DNA from: Hawksworthiomyces lignivorus
Taxonomy: Eukaryota; Ascomycota; Sordariomycetes; Ophiostomatales; Ophiostomataceae
Assembly: GCA_002917075.1 (NCBI GenBank)
Contig: NTMA01000053.1
Span: forward strand, 62,001 to 126,000
Direction of reading: 5' to 3'
Length of the DNA stretch: 64,000 nucleotides
The notes beneath the pieces were generated by a model that saw only the letters and a list, made by a program, of their open reading frames with translations, did not search any database and was not told the origin of the DNA. Below are positions 11,937-22,731 of the stretch, in pieces. The position numbers and the translations under genes are program-made. Positions within the stretch are counted from its first letter, which is position 1; each line of letters opens with the position of its first letter.

Positions 11937-13254
11937 CCTTTACTAACAACATGTTCTATAGATGGCTGTTCACCGCCCTGGTGTCCACTTTGAGATCCTG
12001 TCCAACCCCGAGTTCTTGGCCGCCGGTACTGCCGTGAATGACCTGCTGTACCCCGATCGCGTGCTCATTGGCTCGCTCCCGACTCCCTCGGGCCAGCGTG
12101 CGGCCGAGGCCCTTGCTGCTATCTACGCTGCCTGGGTCCCGCGGAACCGCATCCTGACCACGAACGTCTGGTCGTCCGAGCTGGCGAAGCTGGTTGCTAA
12201 CTCCATGCTGGCTCAGCGCATCAGCAGCATCAACAGCATTGCTGCCATCTGCGAGCGCACTGGTGCCGACGTCGACGAGGTGGCGGCCTCTGTGGGCTAC
12301 GACGCCCGCATCGGCAACAAGTTCCTCAAGGCTGGTATCGGTTTCGGCGGTAGCTGCTTCAAGAAGGACATTCTTAGCTTGGTCTACCTGTCTGAGTCCC
12401 TCGGCCTGGAGGAGGTGGCTGAGTACTGGCGCCAGGTGGTCACCATGAACGAGTATGCTCGTGACCGCTTTACCCACCGCGTGGTCAAGTGCCTCAACAA
12501 CACGCTCCGCGGCAAGAAGGCGACCGTTCTGGGCTACGCCTTCAAGAAGAACACCAGCGACACGCGCGAGTCGCCCGCTCTGGAGATCATCAAGACGCTG
12601 CTTGAGGAGGGCCCGCGCGAGATCGCCGTGTTCGACCCCTGCTGCAACCCCGTGGTCATCCGCGAGGAGATCAAGCAGCTGCTGGGCGGCGACCGTGTGC
12701 TGCGCAGCGAGGGCGGCTCCCTGGAGGTGTACACCAGCGCCTACGAGGCCTGCGCCGACAGCAACGCCATCCTGATCACGACCGACTTTGACGAGTTCGG
12801 CAGCAAGCCTCCCATCACGGGCGGTGCCGCTGCCGCCGCCGCCGCCGCTGCTGCTGCTGCCAAGACCAACGGAACGGCTGCCACGGCAATGCCGGCTAAG
12901 AAGGGCCCCGTCGACCCGCGCCCCTTTCCCAACAGCGCCAAGCCCTGCGAGAACGACCTGCTGGCTCTGCACAAGTACCTGATCAACACGAGCACGGACG
13001 AGGCCACGGACCCGCTCCAGCGCCTCCACAGCGAGCCGGAATGCGACGCGACCTGCCCCGACTGCGTGCTGGAGAAGGAGGGCTACAAGCTCAACGAGGA
13101 GTACAAGCCCAAGGAGAAGCTCGACTGGGCCAAGATCTCGTACCACATGCGCAAGCCCCGCTGGGTCTTCGACGGCCGCGGCGTCCTGGACGCCAAGACC
13201 GGCGCGAAGCTGGGTCTGCGCATCGAGAGTGTGGGTCGGCAGGGGCGCTCGTAG
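10987..13254 (+). CDS. UGDH: UDP-glucose 6-dehydrogenase
   Basis: The enzyme oxidises UDP-glucose to UDP-glucuronate with two NAD+ in the cytosol. Exons 10987-11254, 11371-11813 and 11962-13254 encode 667 residues; both introns have standard GT-AG ends. The Rossmann motif CVGAGYVGG lies at about 83-91 across the first splice site. GFGGSCFKKDI holds the catalytic Cys at about 369. The C-terminal UDP-binding domain has GYAFKKNTSDTRESPA, and the family's final WVFDGR is near 638. The N-terminal 75 residues form a disordered extension. About 110 residues are inserted between the DFDEF segment (ending about 515) and the final W/WVFDGR block, with a 12-Ala run and a Cys-x3-Cys-x2-Cys motif. An in-frame ATG at 10942 would add 15 residues; I prefer 10987. 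It is divergent from the GT4 gene. Confidence 0.95.
11894..11936 (+). repeat. TA dinucleotide tract plus T run in UGDH intron 2
   Basis: Fourteen TA units run directly into about fifteen T residues, followed by a TACTAAC branch point (11941) and the TATAG acceptor. The tract makes most of the 148-nt intron. Confidence 0.9.
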
Positions 13255-14693
13255 GGCGGTGACAAGGGAATAACAAAGACAAGACAGGAGCGAAAACCAC
13301 GTGGTTCCTTTTCCGTTATTGCCCGGCCGTGGTCCTGCGGGTTTTCGTCCTTTTTATTTTTTTTGTGTCTTTCGTCCTCAACGAAATCTACCCTGGCTTC
13401 TATACTTCATTTTAATATTTTTTTTTCTTTTTCGTAGAATGCTTTTTTGGAATGTTTTGAGTATTCTAGCTTGGGAGTTTTGTCACGACGTATAATTTAT
13501 TGTATCCGGAAGATTGACGGGGGGGAAAGAAAACCATATAAGACCCATTATACATAGGATACACTGGGGGCTAGGCTTCACGGCTGTGGAGGAATTGTAC
13601 AATGTATGCGCATGTAGAATTCTTGGCAGAAGTAAACCATTTACCATATTCCCACCTCAACGGGTACGAGTAGATGACCACGCTGCAGATGACTACGCTG
13701 TATGCTTAGAGAGAGAGAGAGAGAGTAAATCGTGAATGTCGCACTATTACTTGAGATTTGGATCAAGAGACCCGCAGACTTTTTTCTTTCTCTTTTTCTT
13801 CTGCTTTTTTGTTTTAATTATTCTTATTTTATGGGTATTTGGTAGCAGTCGCTACATGAAGAGGGAGGCTATTAGCGAATTCGCCATTACGAACTACACT
13901 CGTAATATGAACTATGAACCACGAACTACTGCCGGAAAGCATTTGGCCCGCTTACTCAGGCAGTATGGGACGATTTTTACGGCATAGTCTTCCCCACTGA
14001 AAGCGCTGAGGGCCAGGCGTGCTCACTTCAGCCGGGCGGCACCGCTCTTTCAATGCGCCGGAGGTGAGCAAGTTAGAGTGGGTCGACTCCCACCCGTGTA
14101 GGCAGTAGGCGAGTACTTTCCACGAGGGCAGTAGCGGTACGTGCCACGACTGTCGCGGTCTGCGCCTGCCCACCCAAACCTGGCTTGCCACCCCGCAAAA
14201 GGAATGTGCGACTCGCGGAGCAGGAGTACACGTACTTTGTAGCGAACTAACACCAGAGGGAAAGCACGCCCTACCAAAAGGAAAGTCGCTGGCCGCTAAC
14301 GTGTGAGTAATTGCTGCTTCCTTCTAACTTTTTTTGCTGCAGGCCTGCTGCACGGCAAGTGACGAAACAGTGTGCCCTTGCGCCCTTGTTGGACGCTTCC
14401 TTCCCTCTCTGTCTGTTCCTTTTGTACCTTCCAGAAGGAAAAAAAGGAAGGAGTGATCGACCAATTGCCTTGCGCGCGTTTTCGGTGGCTCGACTTCGAG
14501 GCGATTCACAATCCGACCAAGACCGCCTCTTTCTCTTTCTTCCTCACTCACATCATCGCATGCATCGCTGCAGGTGGTGATCTTAGTCGCTTTTTTCGAC
14601 CTGTCGTCCTTTTGCTATCGTCTCCTCTAGCCTTTCGTTATCGAATTGGGCTTCCTAGATCCCCTCATCTGTTATCTTGATATCTCCAAGGCC
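13255..14693. other. Intergenic region between UGDH and the Zn2Cys6 factor
   Basis: The first 300 bases are T-rich and are probably the UGDH 3' untranslated region. A short GA microsatellite sits at 13708-13725. A GC-richer block at about 13980-14290 has no recognisable coding potential. The final 250 bases are pyrimidine-rich and probably hold the promoter and leader of the transcription factor. Confidence 0.5.
13708..13725. repeat. GA dinucleotide microsatellite
   Basis: Nine AG units lie in the intergenic region. Confidence 0.8.
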
Positions 14694-17661
14694 ATGGCGG
14701 AGGTCGCCGAGAGCCAAGCCCCCCGCATCGTGCGCCGCAAGTTTGCGACGCCGCCGGTCAAGTTGGCCTGCCTGTCTTGGTGCGTTTGTGGCCGTCTGTG
14801 TTTATTCTCCGTCTTGCGCCGGCTTCTGCTCCGTGCGCAAGGCTGTCTTGCCTTCCTGCTTCGTCTAACCAATCGTATAACAGCCGTGCATCCAGAACTC
14901 GCTGCGATGGAGGCCGGCCATGCGCCTCGGTATGTCCTCTTGCGCTCTGATTTCTGACTCCCTTGCATCTCCCACGCGACCGCTTGGTATATGTATGCGC
15001 AAATACATATACGCAACCCTTTGCGCAAAATGCATTGCACGGCTAACGCTCCCGCAGTGCACCACCAAAGGCAATGAGTGCCTCTACCGGCCAAGTCGCC
15101 GCGGCGGCCCCCGTGTCCGAAAGAAGGCCCCGCTGAATGCGGGCGCGCGCGGCGCCCAGAATATTCGTCCGCAAGACACCGACGTCATGCTGCCGGACGC
15201 TGTACAAGACCGTATGTCGATTTCTTAAACTCCGTCTTCTCCCCGTATCGTCGCTATCAAGCGGCTAATGCATCACTGTAGCCTTGGCTGTCCAGCATTA
15301 TATCGATCCCGGTGCGGCCCTCGGCCAGCTGCCGGATATGCCCCAGGACAGCGACTTCATCTTTGACAGTCTGTTCCCGAGCACCTTTACCGATGCCGTC
15401 TTCGAGGGGGTCACGCTCCCCCAGGACATCTTGAACGCATCGCCAAAGTCTGGCCCTTTGGTGCGCACCTATCGTAGCGATCGCACTCTGTGAGTCATAT
15501 TTGAACCTGTTGATTCTTTTGTGTCCTGTGTTTCATATATCCATGTACTCATGCGTCAACCTGATAGCCTTCAAGCCTACTACTGCTGGATCCATCCCTA
15601 TGTCCCGATCTTCCCCCCTCCGGAGACGTCGCCGCCTGTCGATGAGCCCTTCCCCCTCCCGCAGAGCCAGCCGTCTGCCGCTGAGGACTTCGAGCCGTCG
15701 ACGCCTGTCTCTTTAGCGCTGTCTGCTGTCCTAGCCCTGATCCCCTGCGCTGAGGACACTGACCCTAGTGCGCCGGACTCGGTGCTGTTCCGGCGAAAGT
15801 GCGCCCAGTTCTTCGCCCAGTCCGCCATCGAGGCCATCGAGACCGAGTCCGAGATCCCCGACTCCGCCACTGAGCCGCACAAGGCGCTGGAGTCGTCGCC
15901 GCCGCCCATCGACCGGACCCCTTTCCACCCGCGCGTTCCCGTCGAGCTCGAGAGCATTATCGCGCTAGACCTGCTCAGCATCTACGAGTATGCGCAGCGC
16001 GGCAACATCAAGAAGATGCGCGCCCGCGCCGGCCAGGCGCTGATGGATGCCATGATGACGTTCTCGCTTCACGCGCAGACCGACAACAACGACTTCTTCG
16101 CCGAGGCCAAGCGGAGAGTATGGTGGATGACTGTACGTCACTGAAACTCTTTTCTGCCTCTCTCTCTCTCTCTCTTGCCCCGTCTGTTCATCTTTTCCTC
16201 TGCTTCTCAACTGACACAATTTGTAGTACGTCTGTGCCACGCAAAGCTCAATCGTTAGCAATACGGTAAGCACTTCGCCCCGGTTGATGTGGATTCTCCA
16301 GCGGTGGTATGATTGCTGACAACGACAACCTACAGCCACCTCCTCTTGAGCTTTACAGTGCTTCCTTCACGACGAAGTACCCTACGTTGGAAGTTGATCC
16401 AGAAGTGAGTTGTGTTTTGCGTACCTGGAATCATCCTGGTATTCTTCCTGCAGTGCTAACTACGTACCTTAGGCTTGGCCAGCTTTTATCGAAGCACAGC
16501 AGGCCATTCTCACTGCAACGCAGTTTGTGATTGAGCTAAATAAGACGCTGGAGACTCAAGGCGATTTTGCGCCGATCTTCAAGAAAATGGTAGAGCTGGA
16601 GAAGCGCTTTGCGCCGCTGGTGGAGAAGGCAGAGTCTTGGACACTATCTGGGAACCTCGCGCCTCCCGTTGACCAAACTGAGATGGTTCTCGTCCGGTCG
16701 CTACGCTCCATGGCCCGTATCAAGCTGAACAGGTACGCCTACCCCACTGCATCTTGCATCCCATGGCTGCCATATCCGTTTACTAATATACATGCAGTGC
16801 ACGGGCAAAGCTCCACAGGTACAGTGCCTTCTCAGACTACCCCGTCTTTGCGGGAAGGCATTGCGACCTGAAATCGACTGCCGAGATGACCATAGACGGC
16901 TACGAGCCCCTGCCGTGGCCGGCTTGTTCGTGTAGCCCGCCCAGCATGCATTCGTCGATGGGGTCGTCCGTACATTCAGCATCGCATCAAGACCATTCGA
17001 GCAACTCGACAAAGACGGCCGGCAGCCCCGACAGCTCTACTTATATGTCATCTTCCGGATCACCTAAGACTGCCGATGTCCTTCCGCACCAGCACGTGCA
17101 CGATGCGGTCACCACCATCTCAACACCAGCTGCAATGGCAACGATAGCGCCATTAGTAAGTGGCGCAGCTGTAAGCGGGCCCCTAAAGCCTCCCTTCAGC
17201 AGCCACTACTCGGCCAAGATCTGCCTTCGGTCCGCCATCAACATCGCGAGCGGCTTCGACGGGCTGCCTTACCCAAATCCCTCCGGCCAGTACGGCCTCG
17301 ACATCTGCTTTCTGTCGGCGACCTCACCCGTCGTCGCACCGCGCATGCTTCCCTCATTTGTATGCTGCGCCATGCAGGGTGCCTATGTGTTCCTCTCCAT
17401 TTACCGCAAGACCAAGTCTTTGCAGCCCAACGCGAGCAGCAACAGCTACCTGGTCAGCATGCTGCTGCAACTGCAACGGGGACTGACGTCGATTTTGGCC
17501 GCGCTGGAGAACTACGCGACCGCGTTCGAGGCGCTGCGGTCAATGAGGGGTAAGAAAGTTGAATTCACTGCACCGTATCTTGAGACGAGTTGACGCTAAC
17601 AAGATGATTCACAGATCAAATAAGATTGTCGGCAGAGTCGCTCATAGGGCTGGACGGATGA
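14694..17661 (+). CDS. Zn2Cys6 binuclear-cluster transcription factor, 10 exons
   Basis: Exons: 14694-14779, 14884-14929, 15058-15211, 15282-15489, 15568-16132, 16227-16265, 16336-16404, 16473-16732, 16798-17549, 17615-17661, giving 741 residues. Splicing rebuilds a perfect cluster, Cys26-x2-Cys29-x6-Cys36-x5-Cys42-x2-Cys45-x6-Cys52 (CLSCRASRTRC, then CASCTTKGNEC), split over three exons; the second Cys codon is itself split by intron 1. A basic linker (RRGGPRVRKK) follows. The middle region begins with QAYYCWIHPYVPIFPPPE, typical of a group of fungal cluster regulators, and continues with ALSAVLALIPCAED. A Ser/Thr-rich segment (about 490-560) precedes a helical C-terminus. It is expected to be a nuclear DNA-binding regulator. 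Target genes are unknown; neighbouring genes give no clear pathway. All splice sites are canonical and frame-consistent, so the model is strong. Confidence 0.9.
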
Positions 17662-18359
17662 TTCAGATCGGTATGTTTTTCTGGTGGTTTACGGTAATGA
17701 ACGCAATTGTAATATTATATACGGTCTTGGAGTATCTATTGGGTCTTACGATTTTTGTATATTTTTGGAAGTTTTGTAACTATTTTAACGAAAGTCTCAT
17801 CTTCAATAACTACATTCACAGTTGCTTTTGTCCAAGTTATGTGCAACTGTACTTTGTTTTAACCTACGGGTTGTTTCTCCTCAATACAGACAGATCGCCT
17901 AACGATTCCTTCTTCCTTGTTTCTCCACTGTAATGAATCCTTCGATGATTATCTGCTGTCATGATGAACGCTGGAGGGGTTGTCACTTGGCACTCGCATA
18001 ATGCTAGTTGACTAGACTGCATTTGATGTTGCATCGCGAAAAAGAAATTGGCTCGAAAGTATTCCTCGCAAAGCCAGGTCTTCACACTGCATTTCTCACA
18101 CACAAGGCTGAGAGCCAAGTCCCGTTGATAGGCCGATCGTTTTCAAAAGTAAGCGGGGGATTCCCTTATTTTTTGACAAAATAGATGTCATGGCCTTGCC
18201 TTATTTCAAGAGGAGCAGGATCAGTATAAGAGAAGGCTCAGGCATCTTGGATGCCCAACAGAGACTACTAACGAAATAAAAAATTTAATATGACCGATGT
18301 TGGCGACTGAGGACAAGCTTTCGTCAAAATAAGAAACCAATTGAAAGCAGCTCACCAAG
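17662..18359. other. AT-rich intergenic region upstream of the HET gene
   Basis: It holds the 3' end of the transcription-factor transcript and the promoter of the HET gene. GTATAAGA at 18224-18231, about 135 bases before the ATG at 18360, resembles a TATA box. No other gene is supported. Confidence 0.5.
18224..18231 (+). promoter_or_regulatory. TATA-like element of the HET gene
   Basis: The sequence GTATAAGA lies 129-136 bases upstream of the start codon at 18360. It is judged only by consensus and spacing. Confidence 0.3.
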
Positions 18360-20821
18360 ATGGCACTGCTGCTAAACCAGTCTGATGCTCCTACGGCGGC
18401 CTCGCTGCCGCCGCTGCCGGACTGGTGTTTGGAAGACAGCGATGCAGATCAGCCGTCTCCCGATCGGGATGCGAGGCCGGGGGAGATCTTCATCTGCGAG
18501 CTGTGCCAGGGCATATTCGACCGCTCTAGCCCGCGCTCGTACGTTCAGAAAAAGTCCTGGGGTGACATAGTAGTGGTGTATGTGCATCACGACAACGCCC
18601 TCGCTTTGAAGCAGTCCGGCGATGGCGGCTGCGAGGTGTGCAGGATGATGCTGCGCGGCTTTATGCGCTCCAACGGCGCAGAAAAAGTGCACTCTGTTCT
18701 TGAAATACTGCGGAGGACTGGCGGCGCGCGAGAGGATGCTGTAAAGGATCGCTCGAGGGCGCCCCTTGGAGGGCGATTTGAGCAAAGCCGGGCCGCGCAG
18801 GACGGCCAAGCTCCGAATGCCAAAGCTGTGCAAGACAGCGCTGACCACAGCCCGTTCATCGACCTACGCGATGGGAGAGTCTACCTTACTTATCACATCT
18901 TTCAAAATGCAGCAGCAAAGCCATCAGAAGTCCGATTGTCAGCATGGGAAGCGCTACAAGAGCCCAAGTATGGTCTAGGAGGGAGTCTCTGTACTTATAC
19001 GAATTACGGTAAGATGCGAGAAGTCTACTCTGCCGCCGGTTGACGTTTGGGATCTGACGCAAACTCTTAGGCGAGCAGCTACCTTTTTCAAGGGACTACA
19101 TATACAAACCGATATCAGAAGACCCCCTGTCCCCTCAGCACACCAAGATGGTGCAGACCTGGCTCAGCACCTGTCTGGAGCAGCACGAAAAGTGTCGCAC
19201 AGTACCGCAGGTCCAGCCGCTGCCGACCCGCGTAGTTGAAGTCTTGCCGTGGCCAGACAATCCCGATCGTGTTCGATTAAAGGCCACAGCCAGCCAAGAA
19301 GGGACGTATGCGTGCATCAGCTACTGCTGGGGCGAGTCTGCGGCGGCCATCAGCGCCATGACGGTCACAGCCAACCTGGAAGCGCGGAAGGGGCAGATGG
19401 ACGTTCTGGCGCTGCCAAAGACGATCCGCGACGCGATACGGCTGTGCCAGAAGCTAGGCATCCCGTTCCTGTGGGTAGACTCGCTGTGCATCGTACAAGA
19501 CGACGCGCACGACTGGGAGCAGGAGGCGTCGAAGATGGCCAGCGTGTACGGCGGGTCTTATCTCACATTTTCTACCGTCCTGTCCAAACAGGCGGACCAG
19601 GGGTGTCTGGACCGCGGCTCGGCGCGGCCGCGGCCGCGGCTGCGGTACGTGGACCCGGGCGCGCCGGGACCCGCCAGCTTGTGGCTGCGGCCGACCGAGG
19701 TGGACCGGGTGGACATCCAGACGCGGCTGCAGGTGCTGCCGTGGATGCACCGGGGGTGGACGCTGCAGGAGTGGGTGCTGTCACCGCGGGTGCTGCACGT
19801 GTGGCGCAGCTCGCTGTGGGACTGCCTGGAGGCGCAGCGCACCGAGGCGTGCCCCGGGCGCGAGCAGCACGGCCAGCTGGAGGGCGCCAACTCGGTGTGG
19901 CAACGCATGTTCTCGCGCATGACGCAGTTCCCGCGCTTTGCCGGCACGTTTGCCGCCGCCTGGGACCACTGGTCCGTCATCGTCATGGAGTTTACGCGCC
20001 GCGCGCTGACCCACGACGGCGACAAGCTGGCCGCGCTGGCGGGACTCGCCGTCGCCGTCCAGCGCAACCGCGGCGCCGCCGACCGCTACCTGGCCGGCCT
20101 GTGGACCGCGCGCCTACCGCTGTGGCTGCTGTGGTGGCGGCACGGTGAGGAGCTGCGGCGCCCGCGCGGCAGCAGCGGCAGCGGCGGCGGCGTCTACCGC
20201 GCGCCTTCGTGGTCCTGGGCCGCCCTCGACGGCCGCGTCTGCACAGATCCACCCCAGCCGGAGGCGTTTCCCTTTGCCGGCGACGGGGCCGACGTCGAAG
20301 TCGTCGTCCACGACGCGCAGTGCACATATAGCCCGGCGGACTCGTTCGCCTCTGTGGTCGACGGCTGGATCGACATTGAGGGCCCGGCCCGCGAGGCGGT
20401 GCTGGTCGAGGAGCACCTGGAGGACCAGGACCACCCTGTCCTCGAGGAGCTCCTGCTGGGCAATACCTACCACACCGTGGACTATGCGACCAGCGACGCC
20501 GACGGGCACCGCGGTGCCCTCTGGTCCGTCTGGCCCGACCGCAGCCCGCCGCCAGACCGCAGCGGGAGCAGCTGCCCTGAGACGATCCTACTACTACGGG
20601 TGCACGTGTCCCAGAGGCTCGGAAAGGAAGACGAGTACCGCCACGCCGCCCTCGCTCTCCGCTACGTGCGCACCAAGGGGGACCTCGAGTGCTACGAGCG
20701 GCTCGGCGTCGCCTGGCTGCACTGCGACGCCCCCAGCAGACGAGAGAACGTGAGCGGCAACCTCGGCTGGCTGGGCCACCACGATCAGGAATGGGCGACC
20801 AAGCGGCTCCTTCTGATTTAG
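18360..20821 (+). CDS. HET-domain protein (heterokaryon-incompatibility type)
   Basis: Exons 18360-19008 and 19071-20821 encode 799 residues; the 62-nt intron (GTAAGA to TCTTAG) splits a Gly codon. The N-terminal part has two Cys pairs (ICELCQGIF and GCEVCRMML), as in many fungal HET proteins. The HET domain begins at TYACISYCWGES (about 295) and continues with LPKTIRDAIRLCQKLGIPFL, WVDSLCIVQDDAHDWEQEA, MASVYGGSYLTFS and, after a roughly 65-residue block, RGWTLQEWVLSPRVLHV. The C-terminal half is Ala/Arg-rich and has no known domain, but contains the YRAPSWSWAALDGRV stretch often found after HET domains. HET domains trigger regulated cell death upon nonself recognition or in defence; the partner here is unknown. 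A decayed F-box-type gene follows 270 bases downstream. The family call is firm; the biological role is inferred. Confidence 0.9.
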
Positions 20822-21090
20822 GCCAACAGTGCAATTTTCTCTGTCAGCTGCAGGAACTACCCAGCACCGTATCCCTTTGCTCAGCTGGTTGTTATTGTTT
20901 TGAGTCACCATAGTACGAATAGCTTCGTATATGACGTCCAGATACAGTCTCTGCTGGAGGTTTCTTTTTGCAGTTTTTCAGTTCATATTAACTTCGCAGC
21001 TGTTCCTTCTGCTCTGCTTAATAAAATTCCAATTTTATTCTTCTTGTCCCGTTTGCATCTCACTGCCAAACACTTGAACGCCCCGTCATA

Positions 21091-22731
21091 ATGGCGGACA
21101 GTTCTAGCACGCCTAGATGCCATGGCATGGCACTCCGAGACTCGACGAGAGCCAAATCAATATACTGGTTTTCCCTTCCCGAGGACATCCGTTGCCTGAT
21201 TTTGGACGCCATCGTCACCCAGAAAAACTGTGGCTGGGCATGTTTTGCTTGCGTCTGCAAAGAATGGCAACTCTTCTTTGAGAAGCCTCCGTCGGCTGAA
21301 GCTCAGCGTCTCCGATTTGAAGAAGTTTGAATCCATGATAGTGCGAACGAGAGGCCTCGTATACTGTATCTGGCTGGATATTCAGCTTCCCAGATACTCA
21401 TGTCGACGTTGCGAGTTTAGAAGGCACTCCCCTTGGACCCCACATGCAAACGCTCTAGATCCAACGGTTCTCGGAGTTGGCCTGAGAAAGCTGTTCTCTA
21501 TCCTCGGACATTGGGAGCCGGCAGGCCATGGCGTGACGCCGGAACTCAGCGCGCATTGTCCGAGCGATGTGAGCCATTAGCACAGGGGCTACCGCCTGCC
21601 ATCTGATCATGAAGACAGCGTGGCCGCATCCGCTGACTCTGAACTGCATGATCCACGGCATGGCTGGGTCAATGGTCGGCGGGTCCAATCGCCCGACATA
21701 GACGGTCTCCTGAGAATCTTAGAACTGGGCAAATTTACGCTTCTTGACGTAAGGCTTCCCCGAGTTGACATTGTCACATGTCTCGTCATCCGCTGACAGC
21801 TTCGTGGCACGTTTCGACGTCGTCGTTTAGTGCTGCAGTTTATTCTGCAGCAACTTGGCCGGCTAGAGCAGCTCATCTACGAACCGTGGCGGCCTTGGTT
21901 GATCTCGAGGGGTGACTCCAGATGGGGTGACGATATCCGTATGTTAAGCGTGCCTCCGGAGCATTTCTAATGTTGGACATGCCGCTGCCGACAGCTCTTC
22001 TGTTTACGGGGCCGAAGCTAATCTTTTCATATGCAGAATCCGAATGGCTAATCCGCGAACGTTTTTACGTCACTCTGAAGAGAGTAACCATATTCGAAGA
22101 TTTCAGCGACGATCTTGCCGCAGCCATGACCGCCCAAATGCGGCCCAACGAGGAAAGGCGCGGGAAACTTGTCCGCACACCGGACCTGGAGGTGGGCGCA
22201 GCGCTTGCCCAGAGATCCCCGCACCTCGAGCAGCTCTCTGTCTCCTACATGGTCGATGCCTTCGACTTCTTTCAGCCGTGCCAGCCAGACTGGACCTGGC
22301 TACACCTCGAGTCGCTCGCACTGACGTCGCCGAGCCTGCAGCAGACGGGAAGCCGGCAGGTGATCGACGACCTCCTGTGCAGCGCGGCCGCGGTGGCGCT
22401 GCACATGCCAAAGCTGCGCACGCTGGTGCTCTGGAACGGCGGGCGGGGCCACGCCAGTGCGTTTGTATACCACGCGACGCGGGCCGACGGCGCCTTTGCG
22501 ACCTGGGACCTGGCGCCGAGCTCCCGCGCCGTGGAGGCATGGCAGCGCGTCGCTGCCGCGTTCGGCCGGCTCGGGCTCCGGGTCGACCAGCAGCGGCTGA
22601 ATCAGCAGCAGGACGAGATCCGCTCCCACGGCGACGCCATCCACTATCTGGACTTGCCTTGCCAGGTGGTCCAGCCCAGGTCTCTCTGGCAGATACGGCG
22701 CGAGGGGGTAAGGGCCTGGCCAAGAGAATAA
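21091..22731 (+). pseudogene. Decayed F-box-type protein gene (fungal F-box family, possibly with the DUF6546 region)
   Basis: Three fragments in two frames resemble one fungal F-box family known to me from Fusarium- and Colletotrichum-type genomes. Fragment one starts at 21091 and has LPEDIRCLILDAI and FACVCKEWQ, an F-box-like helix pair; its frame ends at 21328-21330. Similarity resumes one frame over (LSVSDLKKFESMIVRTRGLV onward, from about 21285). That frame is broken by TAG at 21578, TGA at 21794 and TAA at 21968, while similarity continues across the first two (HDPRHGWVNGRRV, then LGRLEQLIYEPWR). The last fragment, 21970-22731 in the first frame, has LKRVTIFEDFSDDL, LEQLSVSYMV, MPKLRTLVLWNGGRGHA and YLDLPCQVVQP. 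At least two frame changes and two internal stops make it a pseudogene unless introns were missed. The family name is from memory. Confidence 0.72.

Noticed and set aside
11956..13146. 396-codon antisense open frame opposite UGDH exon 3
   Set aside because: It mirrors the strong C-ending codon bias of UGDH, which removes stop codons on the opposite strand. No family motif is seen.
13990..14290. GC-rich block considered as a 5S rRNA or other structured RNA
   Set aside because: The 5S internal control boxes and paired ends are absent, and no other RNA family is recognised.
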